Under the pieces are notes generated by a model. It ran no database searches, had not been told where the DNA came from, and worked only from the letters and a program-made list of their open reading frames with translations. The translations under genes and the position numbers were made by a program. A stretch of DNA of 64,000 nucleotides from Streptomyces sp. NBC_01237 (GTDB taxonomy: Bacteria > Actinomycetota > Actinomycetes > Streptomycetales > Streptomycetaceae): NCBI RefSeq assembly GCF_035917275.1, contig NZ_CP108508.1, positions 310,001 through 374,000 on the forward strand, in the 5' to 3' direction. The first letter of the stretch is position 1. Every line of letters starts with the position of its first letter. Positions 45,104-54,592 of the stretch are shown piece by piece.

Positions 45104-47791
45104 GTGAAGACGACTTGGCGCGCGGGGAGCGTCGCCTTGATCACGGCAGGGGCGGTTCTGCTGTCCACGCCGTACCTGGCCGTTGCGGACGGCCGCAGCG
45201 AGAGCGCGGAGTCCGAGGAGGAGAAGGCGGTCACCGAGCTGCTGGACGCCGCCGCGGAACTCGTGAAGAACCCGATCCGCGAGGCAGAGACCGCCGAGGC
45301 GGCTTTGACCGCTGCGAAGATGCAGGACCGCCGAGTCGAGGTCCTGCAGATGCGTACGGAGACCGACACGGTCTACGCCAACGCGGATGGCACTCTGACC
45401 CGGACCTCCGCAGCCGGACCGGTCCGCATGGTCAAGGACGGCCGCTGGGTGGACGTCGATCTCGACTTCAAGCACACCGCCGACGGAGACGTCGTGGCCG
45501 CCGCACACCCGGAGGGTCTGCGGCTGGCCGGCGCCGGGGGCACCAAGGCACGCTCCTTGAAGGCCGCCGCGGCGGCCCCGCAGGACACCGCCCGTGACCT
45601 GGTCGTGCTCGGAAAGGGCGACCAGAAGATCGCCATGCAGTGGAAGGGCGGCCTGCCCGCCCCGCAGCTGTCCGACAACACGGCCACCTACCCCGAGGCC
45701 GTGCCCGGGGGCGATCTTGTCGTCGAAGCCACGCGCACCGGCTTCGAGCAGTACCTCAAGCTGCGCAAGGCCCCGCAGGACGGCGCCCCCTTGGTACTGC
45801 CGCTCGTCCTCCCGGAGGGCATGCGGGCCAAGGCCGCGGCCGACGGGGGCATCGACTTCCGCGACGCGTCCGGCGAGACCGTCGCGACGATGCCCGCGCC
45901 CACCATGTGGGACAGCCAGGTCGACCCGCGCTCGCTGGAACACACCAACCGCAGGAAGGTCGCCATGGAGGTGACCCAGTCCGGCAACACCGCGCAGCTG
46001 AGCCTGCGGCCCGACACCGCGTGGCTGCGTGACGAGCACACCCAGTACCCGGTCGTCATCGACCCCTCGACCGATGCCCTTGATGTCCTGTTCGACACCT
46101 TCGTACAGGGTGGCGACACCACTGACCAGTCGGTGAACACCGATCTCAAGGTCGGGTGGCCCGGCGACTACGAGGGAAGCACCAAGCGCGTCGCACGCTC
46201 CTTCCTCACCTTCCGCACCTCCAACTTCGCCGACGCGCTTGTGTCGAAGGCGTCACTGAAGATGTGGAACTACCACTCCTGGTCGTGCGAAAAGCGCGAC
46301 TGGGAGGTATGGGCAGCGGGCACCGCGGACAAGAACACCCGCTGGACCAAGCAGCCCGCGCGCCTCGAAAAGATCGCCACGTCCTCGGACACCAAGTCCG
46401 CGGCGTGCAAGACCGAGGGCTGGGCCACGGCCGACATCACCAGGCTCGCCCAGACCTGGTCCTCGGCCAAGGCCGAGACCGGCAGCGTCGCGCTGAACGC
46501 CGCCAACGAGTCCGACACGTACGGCTGGAAGCGCTTCTACTCCGCCGACGCCGCCGACCAGACCAAGGTCCCCACCCTGGAGGTGACCTACAACTACCGG
46601 CCCCGCAACGGTGCCAACCTGCAGGCCGGTGCGCCCTTCATCTCCAACGGCGGCATCTTCAAGGTCAACACCACCACCCCGATCCTGCGGTTCTCCACCG
46701 AGGACACCAACGGCGACGACGAGATCATCGGCACGTACGAGATCACCGACATCGCCACCGGCAAGGTCGTGGCCACCGTCAACGCACCTGCGGCGGCATC
46801 GAACGCCACCTCACAGCTCAAGGTGCCCGCGGGCAAGCTCGCCTCCGGCAAGACCTACAGCTTCCGCACCACCACCTTCGACGGCGAGCACTACGCCAAC
46901 GGCTGGTCCGACCCCGTGCGCTTCACCGTCGACACCTCCTGGAAGCCGACCGCCGCCGAGAACACGCTGGGTCTGGCCAACACCTACTCCGACGCGGCCG
47001 ACATCACCGCGGCCACCTCCTCCGACTCCACCTACGCCTCCATCGCCGTGACCGAGGACAACGTCGTCTCCGTCCCCTGGGACGGCAAGAACAAGTCCAT
47101 CGACATCAAGAACGGCATCATGCCCAACCAGCTCTCCATCCCGGAGGCCGGTTCCCAGGGCACCCAGGTCGGCGGCAACGTCGTCTATACCTCCACCGGC
47201 CCCGTCGACACCGTGGTGCAGCCCACGGCGGACGGTGGCTCGCGCACGCTGAACATCCTCAAGAACAGCACGGCGCCCAAGGTCTACGAGACCAACTTCC
47301 AGATTCCGGCCGGCATGTACGCCGTCACGCACGACGACGGCTCGGTCTCCCTGTACTCCACAGGCGACGACAACGCCGACAAGGCCCCCGCGAAGGAGGC
47401 AGCCGCCTTCTTCGACGCCCCCTGGGCCAAGGACGCCCAGGGCATGGACGTACCCACCAGTTACAAGGTCGTCGGCAACAAGATCGTCCAGAGCGTGGAG
47501 TTCTCCTCCGCCAGCGCCTTCCCCATAGTGATCGACCCCGGATTCTGGTCGACCACCTGGAAGATCACCAAGTGTGCGGCGGCCATCGCCGGCGTCGTCT
47601 TCAGCCTGACCCCGATGGGCTCCTCGACCCGCATCTGGACGGCCGTCCGGCTGGTGAAGCGGATCGGCGTCAAGAAGACGGCGAACCTCATCCGCACCTA
47701 CGCCAAGCACCGCAAGATGACCTCCGCCCACCGCAAGGCCGTCACAGCGCTTCTCGGCATCACCGCGATCAAGAACGCCTGCAAGTTCTAG
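45104..47791 (+). CDS. Large secreted DNRLRE-like protein with cationic C-terminal tail
   Basis: 895 residues. Signal peptide in the first 30 (RAGSVALITAGAVLLSTPYLAVADG). Middle part (about 320-500) resembles DNRLRE wall-associated modules: YPVVIDPSTDALDVLFDTFVQGGDT, RSFLTFRTSNFADALVSKASLKMWNYHS and ATADITRLAQTWSSAKAETGSVALNA. An Ig-like stretch follows (about 510-620). The final 75 residues change character: after FPIVIDPGFWSTTWKI comes a hydrophobic helix (CAAAIAGVVFSLTPMG) and a Lys/Arg-rich helix region (RLVKRIGVKKTANLIRTYAKHRKM) ending in CKF. This tail resembles a membrane-active peptide. A small membrane protein gene follows 12 bp later. Confidence 0.75.
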   Translation: MKTTWRAGSVALITAGAVLLSTPYLAVADGRSESAESEEEKAVTELLDAAAELVKNPIREAETAEAALTAAKMQDRRVEVLQMRTETDTVYANADGTLTRTSAAGPVRMVKDGRWVDVDLDFKHTADGDVVAAAHPEGLRLAGAGGTKARSLKAAAAAPQDTARDLVVLGKGDQKIAMQWKGGLPAPQLSDNTATYPEAVPGGDLVVEATRTGFEQYLKLRKAPQDGAPLVLPLVLPEGMRAKAAADGGIDFRDASGETVATMPAPTMWDSQVDPRSLEHTNRRKVAMEVTQSGNTAQLSLRPDTAWLRDEHTQYPVVIDPSTDALDVLFDTFVQGGDTTDQSVNTDLKVGWPGDYEGSTKRVARSFLTFRTSNFADALVSKASLKMWNYHSWSCEKRDWEVWAAGTADKNTRWTKQPARLEKIATSSDTKSAACKTEGWATADITRLAQTWSSAKAETGSVALNAANESDTYGWKRFYSADAADQTKVPTLEVTYNYRPRNGANLQAGAPFISNGGIFKVNTTTPILRFSTEDTNGDDEIIGTYEITDIATGKVVATVNAPAAASNATSQLKVPAGKLASGKTYSFRTTTFDGEHYANGWSDPVRFTVDTSWKPTAAENTLGLANTYSDAADITAATSSDSTYASIAVTEDNVVSVPWDGKNKSIDIKNGIMPNQLSIPEAGSQGTQVGGNVVYTSTGPVDTVVQPTADGGSRTLNILKNSTAPKVYETNFQIPAGMYAVTHDDGSVSLYSTGDDNADKAPAKEAAAFFDAPWAKDAQGMDVPTSYKVVGNKIVQSVEFSSASAFPIVIDPGFWSTTWKITKCAAAIAGVVFSLTPMGSSTRIWTAVRLVKRIGVKKTANLIRTYAKHRKMTSAHRKAVTALLGITAIKNACKF

Positions 47792-47803
47792 GAGCCGTGC
47801 ACC

Positions 47804-48133
47804 ATGTTCGCTCTCACAGCGCTGCTGGCGCAGCTCACGGTGATCTTCATCCACCGGGCGAAGAACAAACCTCGCTCCCGGCCCGACTCGTACGCGCTCT
47901 GCACCGCCCTGTGCCTGCTCGGCATCGCGATCGGCTGGCTGGCCATCGGCCGCCCGGAGATCACCTGGGACGACGGCCCGCTCGTCCTGATCAGTGGTCT
48001 GCTGATCACCGTCGAAGCGGCCGACGCGACAGTGAAGCTGGGCGCGCCCCGATGGGCGGACAAGGCGGTGTGCCTCCTGTGCGGGGCGGCGGCCGCGACG
48101 TGGATGGCGCCCGGCTGGATCCCTTGGGCGTAG
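47804..48133 (+). CDS. Small membrane protein, possible partner/immunity of the preceding secreted protein
   Basis: 109 residues with three hydrophobic segments: ALTALLAQLTVIFI, ALCTALCLLGIAIGWLAIG and VCLLCGAAAATWMAPG, separated by basic and acidic loops. I recognise no family. Being 12 bp from the secreted protein it is certainly co-transcribed, and the strong hairpin at 48182 closes the unit. A role as membrane partner or self-protection factor is inference from position and size. Confidence 0.65.
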   Translation: MFALTALLAQLTVIFIHRAKNKPRSRPDSYALCTALCLLGIAIGWLAIGRPEITWDDGPLVLISGLLITVEAADATVKLGAPRWADKAVCLLCGAAAATWMAPGWIPWA

Positions 48134-48181
48134 CCACGGCGAGGGGCCGGCGACACCGCCGTCCCCGCATGTACGCGTGAG

Positions 48182-48223
48182 GAGGGGCCCGTGATGTCGG
48201 ACAACTGACACCACGGGCCCCTC
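48182..48223 (+). terminator. Rho-independent-type terminator hairpin
   Basis: GAGGGGCCCGTG (48182-48193) pairs perfectly over 12 bp with CACGGGCCCCTC (48212-48223), loop 18 bases, followed by TTCG. It lies about 50 bases after the small membrane protein gene and ends that transcription unit. Confidence 0.85.
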
Positions 48224-48479
48224 TTCGCGTGAGTCGGCGGGTCCGGGCCGCGCGCACGAGCGACGGTCGGGCAGAGGCCCCAGGACGCATACGTCGGGGT
48301 GAAGCACAGCTCGCCCCGCCACGCAGGGCTTCACCTCGGAAAGCGACGGTGCGGCCCGAGCAGCTCTGCGCAGTGCTCCGACTCCGTGGCATCCAGCCAC
48401 GCCATCCACGCAAGAAACCAAGTGACGGACCACGGCGACCTCTGCTGCTTTTCCGGAGGCCGTGCGAGAGAACGAGGAG

Positions 48480-48727
48480 GTGGTACCCGTGAACGCAGTG
48501 CGGCTCCCCCGGCTGGTGGCCCGAGCCCGGCACTACGCGGCGCAGTACGGCTTCGCGGTGGCGGCCATCGACGCCCCCGGGGCACGGTGACCGGCCCCGT
48601 TCCGCCGCGCTGAGCAGTCACGCGCCGACCTGCGCCGGGCATCACAGGCCGGCGAACCGCTCGCCGAGATCCTCGACGCCATGATCGTCCCGCTGGTCGA
48701 ACAGGCGGTCCCGGAATGGCGGACCAC

Positions 48728-48740
<13 letters not shown>
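48480..48740 (+). pseudogene. Fragment of an alpha/beta hydrolase
   Basis: ARARHYAAQYGFAVAAIDAPG matches the strand-helix-strand start of actinobacterial dienelactone-hydrolase-like proteins. A frame change then gives RADLRRASQAGEPLAEILDAMIVPLVEQAVPEWRTTLD, the usual continuation. The nucleophile region is absent. A truncated relic with a frameshift. Confidence 0.5.
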
Positions 48741-49123
<383 letters not shown>

Positions 49124-49287
49124 CCGGGACCGTATCGGGGCTGCGGGAGTCGCCTGGTCGGACAGGAGTGGAACTCACCCCGGAGGCGCGACAGTTCCGC
49201 GTGATCAGGTACGACGAACCGCTCGGACTCCGAGGTGGAAGACCAAGCTGGGCGACGGCCGCGGTGGCCCGTGGCAGGCTGGGCGCC

Positions 49288-49818
49288 ATGACTGACTCGA
49301 TGGCATCCCCGGGACAACCAGTGACCGTCCTACGGGACGGCAGACTTCGGGCCGCGGGCCTCAGGTGGGGGGACGTCGTCGCCTATGACTGGGGCTTCGA
49401 ACAGCAGGGACAGCACTACATACAACGTAGCTTCGTGTTGCTCGACGAGGGGATCCAGATCTGCCAGCCGGTCCTCTTTCCTCCTGAGCAACAGGGCTGG
49501 TGGTACTGCGATCTGGTGGCTGTTGTCCAGGACGGTGGGCTGCTGCGGGTCGACGACCTGTGGATCGATGTCATCGTCGGGCCGCCCGACCACCCCTACC
49601 GCGTGCTCGACCTTGACGAATACGCTACGGCCATGGCCGACGGCCAACTGAGCCCCGCCGAGGCCACGGACGGCCTGATCCGCATCCAACGCTTCCTGGA
49701 CCGACGGCTGAACCGCCGACACGAAGTAGAACGCAGCTGGCCGGACTTCCCACCCGCCGAGGTCAAGGCCGTGCTGTCCATCGACCTTCCTCGCGACTGG
49801 ACGCTGATGGAGAGCTAA
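49288..49818 (+). CDS. DUF402-domain protein
   Basis: 176 residues from ATG 49288. The order QRSFVLLDEGIQICQPVLFP, QGWWYCDLVAVVQDGGLLRVDDLWIDVIVGP and YRVLDLDEYATAMADGQLSPAEATDGLIRIQRFLDRRL is that of DUF402, whose characterised members are nucleoside-di/triphosphate phosphatases or part of RNA-binding FAU-1-like proteins. The acidic metal-binding residues (DDLWIDV, DLDEY) are present. Stand-alone gene. Confidence 0.82.
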   Translation: MTDSMASPGQPVTVLRDGRLRAAGLRWGDVVAYDWGFEQQGQHYIQRSFVLLDEGIQICQPVLFPPEQQGWWYCDLVAVVQDGGLLRVDDLWIDVIVGPPDHPYRVLDLDEYATAMADGQLSPAEATDGLIRIQRFLDRRLNRRHEVERSWPDFPPAEVKAVLSIDLPRDWTLMES

Positions 49819-49925
49819 GAGGTCACACAGGTGGGGCTCGGTCCGGCAGCAGAGATCGGCCATGCATCACCATGCGTCTCGGCTGTCGGCCATCGGCGTA
49901 GTGGGGCGCGGCCTACGCTGATCCA

Positions 49926-50125
49926 GTGTCGGACGACAGCGAATCGCTGAGAGTCCCGGGCATGGACGAACCGGGCATTGACGTGGACCTGGGGCCGACC
50001 AGACCTGGGCCATCCGCTTCACGGAGAGCAGGCTCCGGCCGGCGAGCCCTCACGGAGTCCTCACGACCTTCAACGGAACGCGGCCTGTCGACGTCCAGGG
50101 CATCGAGGACGACAATGAACCGCTC
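49926..50125 (+). pseudogene. Hypothetical gene broken by a frameshift and an IS relic
   Basis: SDDSESLRVPGMDEPGIDVDLGP is followed, after a one-base shift near 50000, by DQTWAIRFTESRLRPASPHG and TTFNGTRPVDVQGIEDDNEPLVP. The protein-like text stops where transposase homology begins on the other strand, so an insertion removed the 3' part. Family not recognised. Confidence 0.5.
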
Positions 50126-50394
50126 GTCCCACCGCGTCCTGCGGCGAGGACGTGTTCGCGCGGACCGACCGGGCCAAGAGCGGTAGCACGGCAGCAGTCG
50201 GCGTTCACTCCGTAAGCAGTGTCCGCGACCAGTACCGCGGGCCGTAGTCCGACCGAGGCCGGTACGTCGAGCATGTCCCGCGCGACCTGCCGCTTCGGCC
50301 GGTGATACCCGCGCTCGGGGATCCGGCGGCGGGCCTGACGGTCAGCTACTTCAGCTTCTTCCCTGCTGCGGGGCAGGGACACATGCCAGGGCAT
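50125..50394 (-). pseudogene. IS701-type transposase fragment
   Basis: Reading leftward: RQVARDMLDVPASVGLRPAVLVADTAYGVNADCCRATAL and EHVLAAGRGGT. This corresponds to the DDE core 'ALDMLDELxxWGLxxPVVVADxGYGxNAxFR...YVLAV' of IS701-family transposases, with the central catalytic Asp (VADTAYG). Both ends are missing. Confidence 0.6.
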
Positions 50395-50448
50395 ACCCCG
50401 GGCAGGACCGGGTCACCAGCACGACCGCGGGTCTTGTACGTGCTCTGG

Positions 50449-50850
50449 CTAGTGCCGGTCCTCTCCCCTGCCCAGGCCCGTCCGGACCAGGAAGCCGGGG
50501 TCCGCGTCCCACGGCGGGGCAGCGATGTGTACCCGCTGGGTGCCGGGGATGCCCGCCTCGGCGAGGACCCCGCCGCGAAACATCCACAGACCGAACAGGT
50601 CGTCGTCCTCGTCGTGCAGCATGACCTGCACGCATTCGGGTTCGTTCCACGGCAGGGACTCCAGGTCCTTGAGCACGCCGCGGCGCCGGTTCCACCGCTC
50701 GAACTCGATGTGCCAGCCCTCTACGAACCAGGGGATCTGCACGAAGCAGCCGCCCCAGGTGCGGGTCTCGTCCGGCCGCGTCAGCGGCTCCATCACCTCG
50801 TCCTCGTACCGCGCCAACACGATGACCTGCGCCATTCTGCTCATGGCCAC
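50449..50850 (-). CDS. Hypothetical protein
   Basis: 133 residues, with starts possible at 50850, 50844 or 50835. Aromatic and acidic: WGGCFVQIPWFVEGWHIEFERW and NEPECVQVMLHDEDDDLFGLWMFRGGVL. It looks like a real soluble protein by composition, but I recognise no family. Flanked on both sides by transposase relics. Confidence 0.5.
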   Translation of the reverse strand: MAMSRMAQVIVLARYEDEVMEPLTRPDETRTWGGCFVQIPWFVEGWHIEFERWNRRRGVLKDLESLPWNEPECVQVMLHDEDDDLFGLWMFRGGVLAEAGIPGTQRVHIAAPPWDADPGFLVRTGLGRGEDRH

Positions 50851-50889
50851 ATGTCACACCGTGCCGGGTACCGAGAGCAATCGTTTTGG

Positions 50890-51190
50890 GACCCGGAGCT
50901 GTCGGGGCTCCTCCTGTACGTGGACTCCGCCACCCAGGGCTTGTCCGGTCGGTCATGTTCGGAGCCGTAGGGTGAGAACTGCGGCGGTCGCGCGCTGATG
51001 CACCCGCACGAGGTGGAGTCGATCGAGATGTCCCAGGCGATCCCACCCGCCGCGTCGGCCTCGGCCCGGAGCGCGATGAGCACCGCCGGCAGCGGAACCT
51101 GCATCGGGCGCGGTTGAAGCGCGGCGGCCCTGGTCTCCCGCGCGGAGCGGTCTGACCTGCAAGGTTCACTTGCCGGCCGACCGACCGCTG
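50890..51190 (-). pseudogene. IS5-type transposase fragment
   Basis: Leftward frames give VLIALRAEADAAGGIAWDISIDSTSCGC and, one frame over, VRVHQRATAA. Together they equal the IS5-family segment 'AExDAxGxIDWxVSVDSTxVRAHQHAAGA' with its catalytic Asp. A frameshift and loss of both ends make it a relic. The following 51191-51446 is otherwise empty. Confidence 0.55.
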
Positions 51191-51446
51191 CCGTCAGCTG
51201 TCGTTCGTCGACACCTCGGACAGACCGCCAGCAGCCCGCAGTTTCCACCGTGTTGGCCGTGTTGGCCGGGATGCGGGTGCGCGGGCCGGACGTCCGCGCA
51301 GCCGACCTCGACCTGGCACCGCGGCCGACGACACGTCGTACTCCACTCGTGCCAACCGCGCCCACCTGCGGAGACGGAAGATCAAGGGCTGTGATCCCTG
51401 AGAAGGCGGACCAGGCGGCCAACCGGAAAGCGCCGACGTCTCCCAC

Positions 51447-52043
51447 TCAGCGAGGGCCGCGCTTCTCGCGTTCGGCCTCGATCAGCTCCTCCATGAGGTC
51501 CTCCGGGTCCACCGTGTACTCGGTGTCATCGAGGGCGTCGTAGTCCTGTGTGCTCAGCGGTAGGCCGAGCTCGGCGAGTTCGGCAGCCAGTTGTGTGAAC
51601 GCGATGCGCTCATCGGGCTCATCCTGGTAGCTTGCCTGCTCGGCGACTGTCCCCTCGGTCAGGGTGAGGCCGACCAGGCTCCAGAAGCTGAACTCGGTGT
51701 CCAGCTCTATGAGGTGCCAGGCACGGTCCGTGGGTTCGTCGGGGTGCAGCCAGTAGCCGATCCACCCCTTTCCGCCCTTCGCCACGAGCTTGACGTACTT
51801 GGCCATCTCCGCCGTTCCGGCGTTGACGGCCTGCATCTCCGGGTCCGCGAGTTCCTTCTCGCTCAGATAGCTCGTGTCCAGGAGCGGGTGGACTTCTCCC
51901 GTCTCGAAGAAGTCGAGGCCGAGGAGATGGGTGAAGTCGGTGCGGCCTTCCCACTGCGCCACCAGCAGCACGCGCAGGTCGTCGGGTATGGGCCGGCCGT
52001 CCAGCCGCTCGCGGGAGAACTCGGCGAGCCGTTCGTCGTACAT
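51447..52043 (-). CDS. Hypothetical acidic protein
   Basis: 198 residues from ATG 52043 (GAGAGGGCG upstream). Sequences such as DERLAEFSRERLDGRPIPDDLRVLLVAQWEGR and GKGWIGYWLHPDEPTDRAWHLIELDTEFSFW suggest an SMI1/KNR4-style fold; the C-terminus is very acidic, then basic (EELIEAEREKRGPR). Family membership not certain. Confidence 0.6.
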   Translation of the reverse strand: MYDERLAEFSRERLDGRPIPDDLRVLLVAQWEGRTDFTHLLGLDFFETGEVHPLLDTSYLSEKELADPEMQAVNAGTAEMAKYVKLVAKGGKGWIGYWLHPDEPTDRAWHLIELDTEFSFWSLVGLTLTEGTVAEQASYQDEPDERIAFTQLAAELAELGLPLSTQDYDALDDTEYTVDPEDLMEELIEAEREKRGPR

Positions 52044-53226
52044 GCGCCCTCTCCAGAGGTCGAAGCAAGATCCTCGCGCCAACGTAGCAGCGGTGTCCGA
52101 CAAGAGGCCGGAGACGCCGACGACTGCCGACCACCCCGTGCTCCGGATTCGGAGCAGGTCCTGAGGCTTGTCCCGCAATGATCGCCTGAGGGGTGTGAAC
52201 ACCGTCGGCAGGCGTGCCTGTTCGGCTGTCCGGCGAGGGCGAGGCTGCGCAGTCGGGCGATGCCGTGCATGGCGTGGTGAACGCCGTCGCCCTTCAATCG
52301 GCAGTGCTGCTCACCTCACCGGCCCCACGAACGACACCGTCCCGACGTGGGATGGCTGACCATGCACCGGGCGATGCCCACAGAGGCCGACTAGCCGAAG
52401 GTGTGCCGGTCACCAGTTCTTCTTCCCGGCGGCCCGCGGGTCTGCCTCGCGAGCTCCACCCGCTGATGGCATGGCGGGTCGTGCGGTACACGCCGTCGGC
52501 TTGTTACCGGCCCGCCCAGGGGGAGGAACACGGCGGAACACATCGGCATCCACGGAAGTCGCCGTGCGTACGGTGCCGATCGAGAAGATCCTCGAACGGG
52601 CCCTGGATTCCTTGGCCCGGGGCGTGTGCCACATCGGTTCCGGCAGCCCCCGCGCCCGCCCCGCCGAACCCCGGGCGGGCGTGGCGTTTCTGGCTCCGGG
52701 AGTAGCCCTCCCACCGCGCCGCCAACCCGTGCCCCGTCAGCGCCGCCCGGTTCCGCAAGCACACCACCACCGGCCGGCCTCTCAGGACCCATCGACCGGA
52801 ACGTCCCGATGCGCAGCAGGGCCCGTCTCCTCCCGCGCCACCACCGCCCTCCTCCCGGAGGCGGGGAAGTCGGTCGGGCGGGCCCGATTCCTGGCCATTG
52901 CGAGGACCCGGCCAGCGAAGTACCCACCCGAGCGCGCCCATGGCCGATAACAGCGCCGAGAAAGGGCCTATCCAGTCACCGCGCAAGCACCTCTCCCGAA
53001 AGAAGCGGCCTTTCCCGAGGTGACCCGAGCAACATTCCAGCCATTCCCGCTCGGTAGACAGTTTACGAGGTTTTCACAGTGGTAACGCGAGAGGTTCGAG
53101 GGACTCAAGTGACGTGTGTGGTTTCCTATCGGCCCGAACAGTTGGCCGGAAAACAGACTTCCTATCGCCCCGGTCGGGACGATGTGGCTGTTAGTGTGAG
53201 TCCGCCAAATACCCAGGAGGGTGGTT
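52044..53226. other. Long non-coding stretch with IS-end relic; upstream region of the pyrrole-type operon
   Basis: 52164-52289 contains GGCTTGTCCCGC, an IS-end-like sequence, and a copy of the repeat seen at 18404-18463. From 52300 to 53050 no frame on either strand looks like protein. The last 170 bases are less GC-rich and contain two related blocks, TTTCCTATCGGCCCG (near 53123) and CTTCCTATCGCCCCG (near 53158), about 35 bp apart, which could be operator copies before the operon start. Confidence 0.45.
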
Positions 53227-54339
53227 ATGCGTTCCGTTGGAATACAGGCCCTATCCGTTCACCTGCCGGACACAGTGCGCACCAATAAGTGGTGGGGTGC
53301 GGATTCCGCTTCCGTGGAAAACCCGCAGCCCGCACAGCCGTCAGGACCGAAGCCGCGAAACTTATTCGATGCCGCAATGCAGCCGTACATCGACGATCCA
53401 TTCTTCGGGAGCGTCGAGCGCCGAATAGCCGCTCCCGGTGAGGGATCGGTATCGCTGGGCATTAAAGCTGCCCGCAGCGTGCTGGAGACCGCGAATATCG
53501 GGGCCGACGAAGTGGACGGCCTGATCTCGGTGTCCATGTTCCCCGACCGGGTCGGCGCGGGAGACGCCGGCTACCTCGCCCAGGCCCTGGGCACGGCCGG
53601 TGGCGCGTTCAGTCTGGAGGCGACCTGCTCCGGTTCCATGTCCGCGCTGCTGACCGCCAGTTCGCTGGTGCAGTCGGGGCTCAAGGAACGGGTTCTGGTG
53701 GTCGTCGCGTCCATGCTCTCGCGGGCCATCGACGCGGACGACGTCACAGCGCGACTCTGCGGAGACGCCGCGGCGGCCTTCCTGGTCGGCCCGGTGGACG
53801 ACGGCTACGGGCTGCTGGGTTCCAAGACCCTTCAGACGGGCGAGACGTGCGGCACCTGGCTGCTGGACACCGTCGACGAGCCCGAGGGAACCACTGCCGG
53901 AGGACGCCGCATCCGTCTGCGGGTCGACCCGACCATCACGCACGTCCTGCGCGCCACCGCGAAGCCGTACCTGCTGGGAACGGTCGAGGGCGCGCTCGAA
54001 GCGGCACAGCTGAAGATCGACGAGATCGACGTGGTGGTACCGAACACCCCCACCGCCTGGCACGCACGGTTCAGCGCGGACGCTCTGGGGTTGGACCCGG
54101 ACCGCGTGGTCAACACCTTCCCCAGCGTGGCCAATATCGGGCCTGCCCTGATGCCGGTGAACACCCACCTCGCCGCGGTCGAAGGCCGCATCAAGCCGGG
54201 CGACCGCGTGCTGCTCTACACCTTCGGAGGCCAGGCGGAGGCGGGAGCCGCCGTCTTCCGCTGGCCCTCGGTACTCCTCGGCCCGGCACCGGCCGGGGCG
54301 ACGACCACTCTCAACTCCATCGGAGGCAACCATGGCTGA
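53227..54339 (+). CDS. KASIII-like enzyme, probable pyrrolyl/acyl transferase (CloN2-like)
   Basis: 370 residues from ATG 53227, seven bases after AGGAGG. Thiolase fold with nucleophile Cys134 in LEATCSGSMSALL. The place where KASIII has its HxxN His reads VVPNTPTAWHARF, so His appears replaced by Asn/Thr, while the later Asn is kept (VANIGPALMPVN). Without the His, decarboxylative condensation is doubtful and simple acyl transfer from a carrier protein is more likely, as for CloN2/CouN2, which move pyrrole-2-carboxylate. The next three genes are those expected to make that acyl-carrier thioester. Stop overlaps the carrier gene. Confidence 0.82.
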   Translation: MRSVGIQALSVHLPDTVRTNKWWGADSASVENPQPAQPSGPKPRNLFDAAMQPYIDDPFFGSVERRIAAPGEGSVSLGIKAARSVLETANIGADEVDGLISVSMFPDRVGAGDAGYLAQALGTAGGAFSLEATCSGSMSALLTASSLVQSGLKERVLVVVASMLSRAIDADDVTARLCGDAAAAFLVGPVDDGYGLLGSKTLQTGETCGTWLLDTVDEPEGTTAGGRRIRLRVDPTITHVLRATAKPYLLGTVEGALEAAQLKIDEIDVVVPNTPTAWHARFSADALGLDPDRVVNTFPSVANIGPALMPVNTHLAAVEGRIKPGDRVLLYTFGGQAEAGAAVFRWPSVLLGPAPAGATTTLNSIGGNHG

Positions 54340-54592
54340 GGTACGCGACCAGATCCGTTCCTTCATCATCAAGGAGATCCTCAAGGGCGGCAGCGAGGAC
54401 GACCTGGCCGACGACTTGAACCTCCGCGAGTCGGGAGTCCTGAACTCGCTCGCCACTATGCAACTGGTGACGTTCATAGAGGACGAATTCGGCATAGACG
54501 TCGCACTCCACGACCCCCGACTGCACTTCACGACCGTCACCCACCTGACGCAGTACGTGAAGGATCGGCAGGCGCAGCCTGATGAGCGGTAG
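54332..54592 (+). CDS. Stand-alone acyl/peptidyl carrier protein
   Basis: 86 residues. Carrier fold with attachment Ser39 in SGVLNSLATMQLV; the residue before it is Asn, not the usual Asp, which is tolerated in several prolyl carrier proteins. Acidic helix II/III (FIEDEFGIDVALHDP) as expected. Overlaps the KASIII-like stop and the adenylation gene start, so all are translated together. Likely carries proline, then pyrrole-2-carboxylate, on its phosphopantetheine arm. Confidence 0.9.
   Translation: MAEVRDQIRSFIIKEILKGGSEDDLADDLNLRESGVLNSLATMQLVTFIEDEFGIDVALHDPRLHFTTVTHLTQYVKDRQAQPDER

Noticed and set aside
52504..52986. Minus-strand frame of 160 codons in the long gap
   Set aside because: Composition is random GC-rich sequence with Arg/Gly/Pro clusters; no ribosome site or domain pattern.
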